Of a stretch of DNA of 11,652 nt, positions 1 to 6,786 are shown in pieces (positions within the stretch are counted from its first letter, which is position 1; the number at the start of each line of letters is the position of its first letter). This DNA comes from an uncultured Chloroflexota bacterium. GTDB lineage: Bacteria; Chloroflexota; Dehalococcoidia; UBA3495. The stretch spans positions 1 through 11,652 of the forward strand of contig CAJWBT010000039.1 of assembly GCA_913020235.1 (NCBI GenBank). The letters are read 5' to 3'. The notes below the pieces were generated by a model, which did no database searches, was not told the origin of the DNA, and worked only from the letters and a program-made list of their open reading frames with translations. The translations under genes and the position numbers were made by a program.

Positions 1-72
1 GAGCGACGGGATTCGAACCCGTGATCTCCTGTGCCACAGACAGGCGCCTTAGACCACTTGGCTACGCTCGCC
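1..72 (-). tRNA. tRNA-His (anticodon GTG), 3' end cut off by the window
   Basis: On the reverse strand the sequence folds as a complete cloverleaf apart from the last bases of the acceptor. The acceptor 5' strand GCGAGCG lies at 71-65. The D arm GCC/GGC follows. The anticodon stem CCTGT/ACAGG encloses loop CTGTGGC, giving anticodon GTG (His). A 5-nt variable loop and the T arm ACGGG-TTCGAAT-CCCGT come next, and CGCTC begins the 3' acceptor strand. The base before the acceptor (position 72, G on the minus strand) fits the extra G-1 that is the identity mark of tRNA-His. The final two acceptor bases and the discriminator lie beyond base 1. Identity is firm. Confidence 0.93.
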
Positions 73-147
73 GCGTACCGGACAGCCCGTGCCCGTCCCG
101 GTGGCGCAGCCGCCGGAGGTGCCGGGCCCGCACCGTTCAGCCTGGTT

Positions 148-176
148 ATCGTAGCAAATAGCCCGCCAACATACAA
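148..176 (-). promoter_or_regulatory. Possible sigma70-type promoter for the tRNA-His
   Basis: On the minus strand TTGTAT (176-171) is followed after 17 nt by TACGAT (153-148), and the -10 is preceded by TGC, forming an extended -10. It lies about 75 nt upstream of the tRNA 5' end, so a leader would have to be removed by RNase P. The -35 match is weak (3 of 6), so this is a suggestion only. Confidence 0.35.
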
Positions 177-290
177 GAAGCTTTGCCAACCCGCGAAGCA
201 GCCGGCCAGCGGGCGCAACAAGCCTTTCTTGTTCACGTTCACGGAGAGGGGTGGAGGTCCACTGGAGGAAAAGCGAACACCGTGGTACGC

Positions 291-296
291 TAGAAT
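291..296 (+). promoter_or_regulatory. Possible -10 box for the ABC transporter operon
   Basis: TAGAAT matches the TATAAT consensus at 5 of 6 positions and sits in the only AT-rich patch before the operon, about 80 nt upstream of the first start codon. No good -35 hexamer lies 16-18 nt upstream, so any promoter here would be activator-dependent or use another sigma factor. Confidence 0.3.
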
Positions 297-362
297 ATAT
301 GGCTATCTGACGGAGCCGGTCCTTCAGTGGGGCCGATCCGGCGTAGCCCGCTGATTTACATT

Positions 363-367
363 GAGGG
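363..367 (+). promoter_or_regulatory. Ribosome binding site of the solute-binding protein gene
   Basis: GAGGG lies 8 nt before the ATG at 376. It overlaps the TTG codon at 361, which is therefore unlikely to be the start. This decides the start at 376, giving a clean lipoprotein signal peptide. Confidence 0.65.
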
Positions 368-375
368 AAACGGAT

Positions 376-2094
376 ATGGGTTGGAAGCCGCTGGTAGTCG
401 TTTTCTGCAGCCTGTTCATGGCGGTGGCGTGTTCCGGGTCGTCTGCCGCCACGCCAACGAGCGCCCCCGCGACGGAAGCGACTATCGCCGCGGAGGCGGG
501 GCCCACCGCGGAGGCGGCGGCGACTCAGGCGCCCGGCGCGGCCACAACCGCCCCGACTTCCCCGGGTGGCGCCGGTGACCGGGTAGAGGGCGGCCGGCTG
601 GTCCGTTTGTTCGTTGACCCACCCACCCTGGACCCGCACCTGACGACCGATGCTACGTCGGCCCAGATTATCATCGAGGTGTTCGGCGGGCTGGTTACGA
701 TCGACCCCGACCTGAATATTGTGCCCGACCTGGCCGAAAGCTGGGACATCAGCCCGGATGGCCGGGTCTATACTTTCCATCTGCGGACCAACGCTGTCTT
801 CCATGATGGCAAGCCGGTCACGGCCGATGACGTGCGCTGGTCCCTGGAGCGGGCCACCAACCCCCTCACAGAGTCCCCGGTGGTGGACCAGTACCTGGGG
901 GACATCGTAGGCGTCGACGAGAAGCTCAGCGGTGACTCCCAGACCATTTCCGGGGTACGGGTCGTCGACGACCACACCCTGGAGATCACCATAGATGCCC
1001 CCAAGTCTTACTTCCTGGCCAAGCTGACCTACCCCACGGCCTTCGTCCTGGACCGGGAAAACGTGGAAGCGGACCCCAAGAGGTGGTTCCGCGAGCCCAA
1101 CGGCACCGGTCCCTTCACGATGGCACGCTATGACCTGGGTGAGACCCTGCTACTGGCCCGCCACGATGGCTATCACCTGGGCCCCGCCAATCTGGCCGAA
1201 GTCGAGATGATCCTCAGCGGCGGCACCTCCATGCTCATGTACGAAAACGACGAGATCCATATCGCCGGAGTGGGCCTGGCCGACCTGGACCGTCTCCTGG
1301 AAAGGAACAACGCGCTGAACCCTGAGCTGCAGCAGGCGCCGCCGACTTTCAGTGTCCAGTACGTGGGGATGAACGTCAACGAACCGCCCCTGGACGACCC
1401 CAAGGTGCGGCAGGCGCTAAACCTGGCCATCGACAAGCAGGAAATAGCTACTATAGTCCTGGCGGACCAGGTGGTCCCGGCCAACGGGATCCTCCCGCCG
1501 GGCTTCCCCGGTTTCAATAGAGACCTGCGGGGTTACTCCTTCGATCCGGTGCGGGCCAAGCAGCTATTGGCCGAGTCCCGCTACGGAGACGACCTCGAGA
1601 ATCTGCCGCCAATCACCATCACCACCCCCGGCAGCTTCGGGGGTTCCGTTAGCCTGGACATGGAAGTGGTCCTCCAGATGTGGGAGAAGAACCTGGGTGT
1701 CCATGCGGAGTTTCAGCAAACAGAGTTTGCCACTTTCCTGAAAGACCTGCACAAGCGCCGCTTCCAGATGTTCGACATCGGCTGGATCGCCGACTACCCG
1801 GACCCGGAGAACTTCCTCGATATCCTGTTTTACAGTAAGAGCAGCAACAACCACACCAATTACGAAAATCCTGAAGTGGACTCGTTGCTGGTGCAGGCAC
1901 GCACTGAGACCGACCAGACCGCCCGATACCAACTATACAACCGGGTCGAGCAAATGATAATCGACGACGCTCCCTGGATACCCCTTTGGTACAGCGGCGA
2001 GCGCTACGTGCTGGTCAAGCCGAGCGTGCATGATTACTTCTTGACTCCCCTGTATATCCCCAGGCTCCGGTACGTCTACCTTACCGACGAGTAG
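376..2094 (+). CDS. Peptide/nickel-type ABC transporter solute-binding lipoprotein (SBP_bac_5 family)
   Basis: Extracytoplasmic receptor that should capture an oligopeptide or similar small ligand and deliver it to the two permeases encoded just downstream. The 572-residue product starts with a short charged/hydrophobic signal peptide ending in an AVAC lipobox-like site, with Cys19 as the probable lipid anchor. A low-complexity Ala/Thr/Pro/Glu linker follows to about residue 70. The SBP_bac_5 domain then fills the rest. Its N-terminal lobe shows the family signature near residues 120-155 (AESWDISPDGRVYTFHLR, then FHDGKPVTADDVRWSLER). The FDIGWIADYPDPENF segment near the C-terminal lobe is also typical of DppA/OppA-like receptors. 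The start at 376 is chosen over TTG 361 because of the GAGGG site. The stop lies 14 nt before the next gene, so they are cotranscribed. Ligand specificity cannot be read; dipeptides, nickel complexes, glutathione and sugars are all known for the family. Confidence 0.93.
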   Translation: MGWKPLVVVFCSLFMAVACSGSSAATPTSAPATEATIAAEAGPTAEAAATQAPGAATTAPTSPGGAGDRVEGGRLVRLFVDPPTLDPHLTTDATSAQIIIEVFGGLVTIDPDLNIVPDLAESWDISPDGRVYTFHLRTNAVFHDGKPVTADDVRWSLERATNPLTESPVVDQYLGDIVGVDEKLSGDSQTISGVRVVDDHTLEITIDAPKSYFLAKLTYPTAFVLDRENVEADPKRWFREPNGTGPFTMARYDLGETLLLARHDGYHLGPANLAEVEMILSGGTSMLMYENDEIHIAGVGLADLDRLLERNNALNPELQQAPPTFSVQYVGMNVNEPPLDDPKVRQALNLAIDKQEIATIVLADQVVPANGILPPGFPGFNRDLRGYSFDPVRAKQLLAESRYGDDLENLPPITITTPGSFGGSVSLDMEVVLQMWEKNLGVHAEFQQTEFATFLKDLHKRRFQMFDIGWIADYPDPENFLDILFYSKSSNNHTNYENPEVDSLLVQARTETDQTARYQLYNRVEQMIIDDAPWIPLWYSGERYVLVKPSVHDYFLTPLYIPRLRYVYLTDE

Positions 2095-2108
2095 GAGGCC
2101 AGCCTAAG

Positions 2109-3056
2109 GTGCGAGCCTACATCTTCCGCCGGCTGGCCTGGTTGCCTCTGATACTGCTCATCACCACTTTCATCACCTTTATGCTGGGCCGGTTCGGCCC
2201 AGGCGACCCGGTGGAAATCCTCATGGGCCAGCACTCCGACCCCAAGGTCGTCGAGCGAATTCGCGATCAGCGGGGGCTGAACGACAACGTCTTGCTCCAG
2301 TACGGCCGCTACTTGAAGAACGTGGCCCAGGGCGACTTCGGCGAGAGCTTCAAGTACCGGGGCCGCGGCGTCGGAGAGCTGCTCAAGAAGAAGATGTGGG
2401 TGTCTGGCCAGTTGAACATCGCCGCCTTGATGATATCAGTGGGGATGGGCATCCCCATTGGGCTTTTCGCCGCCCTGAAACAAGGGACGATGTGGGACAC
2501 CGTGGCCGTGACGGCTACCCTGATTGGCCAGTCGCTGCCGGTGTTTCTCACCGCCCCGACCTTGCTGTTGATCTTCGCCCTCAAATTGGATGTGCTGCCG
2601 ACCAACGGTTGGGGCGGTTTCTTCGATACCAGGATCATCCTGCCTGCTGTGGCCATGGGCATTCCAGGTGTGGCCATCATGACCCGGCTGACCCGGGCCA
2701 GCACTCTGGACGTGGTGAACCAGGACTATATACGAACGGCCCGGGCCAAAGGGCTGCCGGAGCGAATAGTGCGGAGCCGCCACATTCTCCGCAACTCGTT
2801 GATACCCGTGGTGACCACGCTGGGGTTCTCCCTGGCCGGCCTGGCGTTCACCTCTTTCATCGTGGAGCGGTTCTTCGGCATACCGGGGGTGGGCAGCTTG
2901 TTCATCGAGGCGATCTTCGCCAGGGACTACCCGGTGATCAACGCGATCATCATCATCGGCACCACCCTTTTCGTCCTGGCCAACCTGATCGTGGACCTGA
3001 TTTACCCGTTGATGGACCCGCGCATCCGGCTGGGAGGCAGCTACGTTGCAGGTTGA
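2109..3056 (+). CDS. ABC transporter permease, DppB/OppB-like
   Basis: First of two membrane subunits of the peptide-type importer (BPD_transp_1 fold). The 315-residue protein has the family architecture. TM1 is at about residues 9-29, followed by the periplasmic stretch with GDFGESF at 75-81. Further membrane segments lie near 101-122, 134-158, 174-192, 238-256 and 277-300. The cytoplasmic EAA loop (ARAKGLPERIVRSRHILRN, 211-229) is the docking site for the ATPase. It ends with the usual DPRIR tail. Length is normal for the family. It begins with GTG, preceded by AGGAGG at 2093-2098 with a 10-nt gap; that site overlaps the stop of the receptor gene, indicating tight operon structure. It overlaps the next gene by 11 nt. 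Confidence 0.95.
   Translation: MRAYIFRRLAWLPLILLITTFITFMLGRFGPGDPVEILMGQHSDPKVVERIRDQRGLNDNVLLQYGRYLKNVAQGDFGESFKYRGRGVGELLKKKMWVSGQLNIAALMISVGMGIPIGLFAALKQGTMWDTVAVTATLIGQSLPVFLTAPTLLLIFALKLDVLPTNGWGGFFDTRIILPAVAMGIPGVAIMTRLTRASTLDVVNQDYIRTARAKGLPERIVRSRHILRNSLIPVVTTLGFSLAGLAFTSFIVERFFGIPGVGSLFIEAIFARDYPVINAIIIIGTTLFVLANLIVDLIYPLMDPRIRLGGSYVAG
3032..3037 (+). promoter_or_regulatory. Ribosome binding site of the DppC-like permease gene
   Basis: GGGAGG inside the 3' end of the DppB-like gene lies 8 nt before TTG 3046. It supports that unusual start. A competing GTG at 3070 has only AGGG at 3061-3064 before it, which is weaker. Confidence 0.55.
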
Positions 3057-4197
3057 GGCCAGGGCAACCGTGCTCCGCGGGCCCAAGGGAGGCCAGAGCT
3101 ACTGGGCGCTCTCTCTTCGGCGGCTGATGCGCAAAAAGCTCGGCGTTGGCTGCCTGGCCGTGATATTGCTGATGTACGGCTCGGGTATCCTGGCCCCCTT
3201 CGTGACGCCCTATGGATATAACGACCAGAATCTGGCTATGGCGAAGCAGCCGCCCCCCTGGGTCGGAGCAAGAGTGGAAGACAGATGTGTGGTCGAATGC
3301 ACCGGCCTAGAGGGTGAGTTAAGAACCATAACCCTCGTCAACGCCCTGCTGCAGATGGAAAATGGGAAGATTATTTTGGGTGAGGGAGCCAGCGGTGAGA
3401 TAGAAGTGGGTGACCGGTTGGGATTGGTGGTGAGGACGGCCGGTACCTGGAGCCACCCCTTCGGCACCGACCGGCTGGGGAGGGACATTCTGACCCGGAT
3501 TATCTTTGGCCTGAGGACCACGGTGATCATAACCGTGACCACCCTGGTCACCGGCAGCCTGGTGCTGGGCATCACTATGGGCCTGGTGGCCGGCTATTTC
3601 GGCAGGCTCATCGACACCATCATCATGCGAGTGGGGGAGGTGACCTCCGCCTTCCCCGAGATCTTCCTGGTGCTTATTATCGTCGCCACGGTGAAGCCGC
3701 CCGTCACCGACTGGGTGCGCGGAATTGAGGATACCGTTGGCTTCGATATAGTGCGGCTCGGGATCGTGGACTATATGATCATTGCCCTGGCTCTGGCCAT
3801 CTTCTCCTGGTTTGGCATGGCCCGGCTGGTGCGTGGCCAGGTGCTGCAGGTGCGGGAGAACCAGTACGTGGAGGCCGCCCGGGCCGTCGGCGTGTCCACC
3901 CCCCGGATTCTCTTGAGGCACGTGTTTCCCAACGTGATCGGGCCGGTGATCGTGGTCAGCTCGGCGGGGCTGGCAGGCATTGCCGGGTCGGAGATCTTTC
4001 TGAGCTGGCTGGGCATCGGCATTCAGCCGCCGACTCCCAGCTTGGGATTGATGATCTTCGAGAACGGAAGCATCTCGGTCCTGCGGACCAATCCCCACCT
4101 CCTGCTGTTCCCGGTGGGGACGCTGGCGCTGCTCCTGTTCACCTTCAACTTGCTGGGAGACGCGATGAACGACGCCTTCAACCCCCGCACCCGGTAG
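3046..4197 (+). CDS. ABC transporter permease, DppC/OppC-like, with enlarged periplasmic loop
   Basis: Second membrane subunit of the importer, pairing with the DppB-like protein. At 383 residues it is noticeably longer than the usual 280-310. An N-terminal cytoplasmic segment leads to TM1 (about 33-53). The conserved HPFGTDRLGRDILTRI block lies at 137-152, further TM segments follow, and the EAA loop (YVEAARAVGVSTPRILLRH) is at 274-292. The extra length is mostly an inserted stretch of about 64 residues (73-136) between TM1 and the HPFGTD block. It contains a Cys81-x3-Cys85 pair and looks like a small beta-rich periplasmic domain. A shorter extension is near 216-243. The TTG start is supported by GGGAGG; GTG 3070 is the alternative. 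No ATPase genes follow; the next gene converges from the other strand 65 nt away. Confidence 0.93.
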   Translation: MQVEARATVLRGPKGGQSYWALSLRRLMRKKLGVGCLAVILLMYGSGILAPFVTPYGYNDQNLAMAKQPPPWVGARVEDRCVVECTGLEGELRTITLVNALLQMENGKIILGEGASGEIEVGDRLGLVVRTAGTWSHPFGTDRLGRDILTRIIFGLRTTVIITVTTLVTGSLVLGITMGLVAGYFGRLIDTIIMRVGEVTSAFPEIFLVLIIVATVKPPVTDWVRGIEDTVGFDIVRLGIVDYMIIALALAIFSWFGMARLVRGQVLQVRENQYVEAARAVGVSTPRILLRHVFPNVIGPVIVVSSAGLAGIAGSEIFLSWLGIGIQPPTPSLGLMIFENGSISVLRTNPHLLLFPVGTLALLLFTFNLLGDAMNDAFNPRTR

Positions 4198-4261
4198 GGT
4201 CGGGTTACCTGGTTTTCAAACGGGCTGGCTCCGGAAGTCGGGGCTGGTTAGACGAGGCGAA

Positions 4262-5707
4262 TCAGTCTTCGTCCCGCCGGCGGCGGAAGGCCCGGAACGA
4301 GAGCAGCCCGAGCGGCCCACCCAGCAGCATCAGCGTGCCCAGGCCCACGGCGCCGCCGTCCTGGCCGGGCTTCGGTGCGCTGCATCCCCCCGGCGAGGAC
4401 GTGCCGCCATCTTCGGCTCCCCCATCTTCGGCTCCCTCAGAGGCTACCTCGGTGGGTTCAGCCTGAAGCGTGGGTTCCGGAGTGGGGGTCGGCGCTATCG
4501 TAGGCGTGGGCTCCGGCGCGGAAGTCGGCTCAGGTGTGGGCGCCGGGGTCGGCGACGGCGGCTCCTGAAGCCGGCGGGCCAGCTCCTCGGGGGGCGGCAA
4601 CGTCTCGATTCCCACGGCTTCCCGCCACTCGGTGTCTAGCCCGTACTGGTCGAATCCGTATACTTGGGACAGCGCCAGATCGATATCAAGGGTCTGTTGG
4701 ACGACCTGCATCAGTTCGGCCATCTTCTCCGGCCCGTACTTGTCGATCATGAACCCCACCACCGACCGCCCCTGGCCGTAGGCGATGATAATATCGTCCG
4801 GGCTTCCGCCGAAGGCCCCCAAATACCAGAGAGGCTTGAGCCGGCGGGTAAAGATTCCGTAGCGCAGGGCCGCATCGTAGCTGTCGGTTGGGTCGATGTT
4901 GCCAAACTCGGCCAGGCCCTCGTTGAGCCAGGCCGGCACCTGGGAGACGGCCCGGCCGGCGGCCTCCGCCACCAGCAGGTGGGTGAATTCGTGGGACACG
5001 GTGCCTTTGATCGTGGCGTCGAACGCGTGCACCAACAGGACCCGCTCGTCGGTGAAGGCCATGCCCTGGGTTTGCAGCAGCTCCCGCACGGCCTGGGCCC
5101 TGAAAGGCAGCGCCGCGGACATGTGGCGGTAGTTGTTGTAGGCGACGATGCGCAGCGGGTCGGTGGGCGCGATGCCCAATACGGGCACCATGAGCGCCAT
5201 GTTCTCCTCGGCGGCTTCCAAGACGGTCCGCGCCCGCTGCTCCACGTATTCGCCGTAGTAGTAGACGGTTATCAGACCGGAGGAGACCGTGAGCCAGTCG
5301 AACCGGCTGTCGGCGTAGATGAACTCCTCGTCCGGGGTCCGGTGGACTCCTCCCGCCGTGTCCCGAATCTCGAAGGAATACTCAATCCGTGTGCCGGGCG
5401 GGAAGTACTCCGCTCCACCGCCGCCGCTGCGCAATATAGACTCTCCGTTTACCTCTGTCCCGGGTTCGAACTCCACCGACCGGTAGGCGCTTCGGCCGGC
5501 CTGGTCCGCCTTCCTGATGAATACCCGGATTTCCTCGATTTCGTCTGAGCTGCGGGCAGTGATGGAGAACTTGATGCCGTCGGGAAACTGGCTTTCCGCC
5601 CCCGTGGCCAACACTTCGATGTCCGGGGTATCGGCCCAGATGGCGGCCCCAGGAACAAAAAGCCCGCCCGCCGCCCCCCAAACCAGGAGCAAAACCAATA
5701 TCCGCAC
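4262..5707 (-). CDS. Secreted, membrane-anchored peptidase-MA-type zinc metalloprotease
   Basis: Probable extracytoplasmic gluzincin-type peptidase. The 481-residue product has an N-terminal signal peptide (about 1-25, cleaved near AIWA-D). Next comes a beta-sheet region (about 28-130) and then the catalytic domain. HEFTH at 239-243 supplies two zinc-binding His and the catalytic Glu. NEGLAEF at 262-268 supplies Glu263, exactly 20 residues after the second His, the spacing seen in thermolysin-like gluzincins. A Pro/Thr/Glu-rich stalk spans about 384-420, followed by an acidic Gly-rich stretch. The tail is GGCSAP (440-445), a hydrophobic segment (about 452-470) and RRRRDED, which resembles a C-terminal sorting or anchoring signal. 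The GTG start follows GGGAGG (5717-5712) closely. Substrate unknown. It is transcribed alone, convergent with the ABC operon and divergent from the MetF-like gene. Confidence 0.85.
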   Translation of the reverse strand: MRILVLLLVWGAAGGLFVPGAAIWADTPDIEVLATGAESQFPDGIKFSITARSSDEIEEIRVFIRKADQAGRSAYRSVEFEPGTEVNGESILRSGGGGAEYFPPGTRIEYSFEIRDTAGGVHRTPDEEFIYADSRFDWLTVSSGLITVYYYGEYVEQRARTVLEAAEENMALMVPVLGIAPTDPLRIVAYNNYRHMSAALPFRAQAVRELLQTQGMAFTDERVLLVHAFDATIKGTVSHEFTHLLVAEAAGRAVSQVPAWLNEGLAEFGNIDPTDSYDAALRYGIFTRRLKPLWYLGAFGGSPDDIIIAYGQGRSVVGFMIDKYGPEKMAELMQVVQQTLDIDLALSQVYGFDQYGLDTEWREAVGIETLPPPEELARRLQEPPSPTPAPTPEPTSAPEPTPTIAPTPTPEPTLQAEPTEVASEGAEDGGAEDGGTSSPGGCSAPKPGQDGGAVGLGTLMLLGGPLGLLSFRAFRRRRDED

Positions 5708-5725
5708 AGCGCCTCCCTGGAGTCA

Positions 5726-5754
5726 AGTCTACCCCATACCTACGCCTTTGTCGA
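5726..5754 (-). promoter_or_regulatory. Probable sigma70-type promoter of the metalloprotease gene
   Basis: On the minus strand TCGACA (5754-5749, 5 of 6 to TTGACA) is followed by a 17-nt spacer and TAGACT (5731-5726, 4 of 6). Transcription would begin near 5719, giving a leader of only about a dozen bases that carries the GGGAGG ribosome binding site before GTG 5707. Spacing is ideal; no experimental support. Confidence 0.5.
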
Positions 5755-5836
5755 AGAAGCAGACTCGTGGCGCCGGGCGCCGTAGCCGTGCCGTGCCGGT
5801 GCCCAGCCCACGCTCTCCTGTGCTCGTTCACCGGCG

Positions 5837-5845
5837 TGATAACAT
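5837..5845 (+). promoter_or_regulatory. Possible extended -10 promoter of the MetF-like gene
   Basis: TGATAACAT reads as an extended -10 element (TG, one base, TAACAT; 4 of 6 to TATAAT), about 58 nt before the start codon at 5903. No good -35 hexamer accompanies it. It is the most AT-rich spot of the divergent region 5708-5902. Confidence 0.3.
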
Positions 5846-5902
5846 GTTTGGTACCGTGTCCGGTAAGCGGGTTGCCGGCCCAGCCCTTCAGGAGGTGCAG
5901 CC

Positions 5903-6769
5903 ATGGCGAAGGTAAGCCAACGGTGCTTCCAAGCCACGGGCCGCACCACGTTTATCTGTGACTTCTCCCCGCCCCGTTCCGGCGACCCGGCGGTGCTGCG
6001 GCAGGCCGGCATCGATGCGGACTTCATCTCGGTGGCCTATAACCCCGGCAGGGCGGTGCGGGTCAACTCGGCCATGCTGGCGGCCGCCATCAAGCAGCAT
6101 ACCGGCCGAGACGTGTCGTTCACCCTGGCAACCCGGGACATGAACCGCCTGGCGCTCCAGTCACAATTGCTGGGAGCCCAGCTTCTGGGCGTGGAAAACG
6201 TCGTCGTGGTCCAGGGCGACCCTTTCACGGAGCGAGACCTGGCCCTGGTCAAGGCCGCCGGCGACATCACTCCCACCGGGCTGATCGCGGCCATCGCCGG
6301 GATGAACCAGGGCCTGGACTTCCGGGGCTCGAAGCTGCGTGCCCCCTTCGATTTCTGCACCGGCGCTACCGTGGACCTGGGCCGGGGAGTCCGGGAAGAG
6401 GCCGCGCTGGCCTGTCGCAAGGTCCTGGCCGGAGCCCAGTTTCTGATCACTCAGCCCATCTTCGACGTGGAGGACGCGGCCCGCTTCCGTGACGCCTACG
6501 CCGGCGCGGCCGGGGAGCCGCTTACCATCCCGGTATTCTTCGGCCTCCAGGTCCTGGAGCCGGAGGGCATCATCTTCAGCTCGGTGCCGGAGAGCGTGCG
6601 CCAGGAGCTGGCCCAGGGCCGGTCGGGGGTGGAGATCGCGTTGGAGCTATGCCAGATGTTTCAGGAAAGCGGCCTGAACGACGTCTACCTGGTGCCGCCC
6701 ATCCGGCGCGGCGGGGCCCGCGACTACCCGGCGGCCCAAGAGGTGCTGGCGGGGGCCAGGCGCATTTAG
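5903..6769 (+). CDS. Methylenetetrahydrofolate reductase-like protein (MetF family)
   Basis: Flavin-dependent TIM-barrel protein of the MTHFR family (PF02219), which reduces 5,10-methylene-THF to 5-methyl-THF for methionine synthesis or one-carbon metabolism. The 288-residue length matches bacterial MetF. Family landmarks are the barrel start (ICDFSPPR, 18-25), FISVAY at 41-46, RDMNRLALQSQLLGAQLLGV at 78-97, VVVQGDP at 101-107 with Asp106 at the folate/FAD-contact position, and LITQPIFD at 181-188. Odd: the catalytic Glu of E. coli MetF (SFEFFPPR) aligns with Asp20 here, and the usual TYGA-like segment reads AYNP. So it may be a paralogue with altered chemistry or a different C1 substrate. 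ATG 5903 follows a perfect AGGAGG (5890-5895) at 7 nt. It stands alone, not next to metH/metE, and converges with the TPP-enzyme gene 17 nt away without a visible terminator. Confidence 0.85.
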   Translation: MAKVSQRCFQATGRTTFICDFSPPRSGDPAVLRQAGIDADFISVAYNPGRAVRVNSAMLAAAIKQHTGRDVSFTLATRDMNRLALQSQLLGAQLLGVENVVVVQGDPFTERDLALVKAAGDITPTGLIAAIAGMNQGLDFRGSKLRAPFDFCTGATVDLGRGVREEAALACRKVLAGAQFLITQPIFDVEDAARFRDAYAGAAGEPLTIPVFFGLQVLEPEGIIFSSVPESVRQELAQGRSGVEIALELCQMFQESGLNDVYLVPPIRRGGARDYPAAQEVLAGARRI

Positions 6770-6786
6770 TCCGGCCGCCGCTCCGG

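Larger units (their letters stand above)
73..375. other. Divergent intergenic region between tRNA-His and the ABC operon
   Basis: No credible gene is seen in this roughly 300-base stretch; the open frames through it are shadows of the downstream gene or random GC-rich frames. It carries the possible tRNA promoter, a near-perfect 12-nt palindrome GTGGAGGTCCAC at 251-262, and a possible -10 box for the ABC operon at 291-296. The palindrome could be an operator, but nothing confirms it. Confidence 0.6.

Noticed and set aside
49..975. Long minus-strand open frame opposite the tRNA region and binding-protein gene
   Set aside because: Overlaps the tRNA and the N-terminal part of a well-supported receptor gene; composition is Arg/Gly-rich and no domain is visible.
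4198..4261. Possible terminator between the ABC operon and the convergent metalloprotease gene
   Set aside because: No stable stem followed by a T-run on either strand; only very short CCG/CGG pairings.
4664..5548. Plus-strand open frame opposite the metalloprotease
   Set aside because: Antisense to a gene with signal peptide, HEFTH motif and a good promoter; no domain features of its own.
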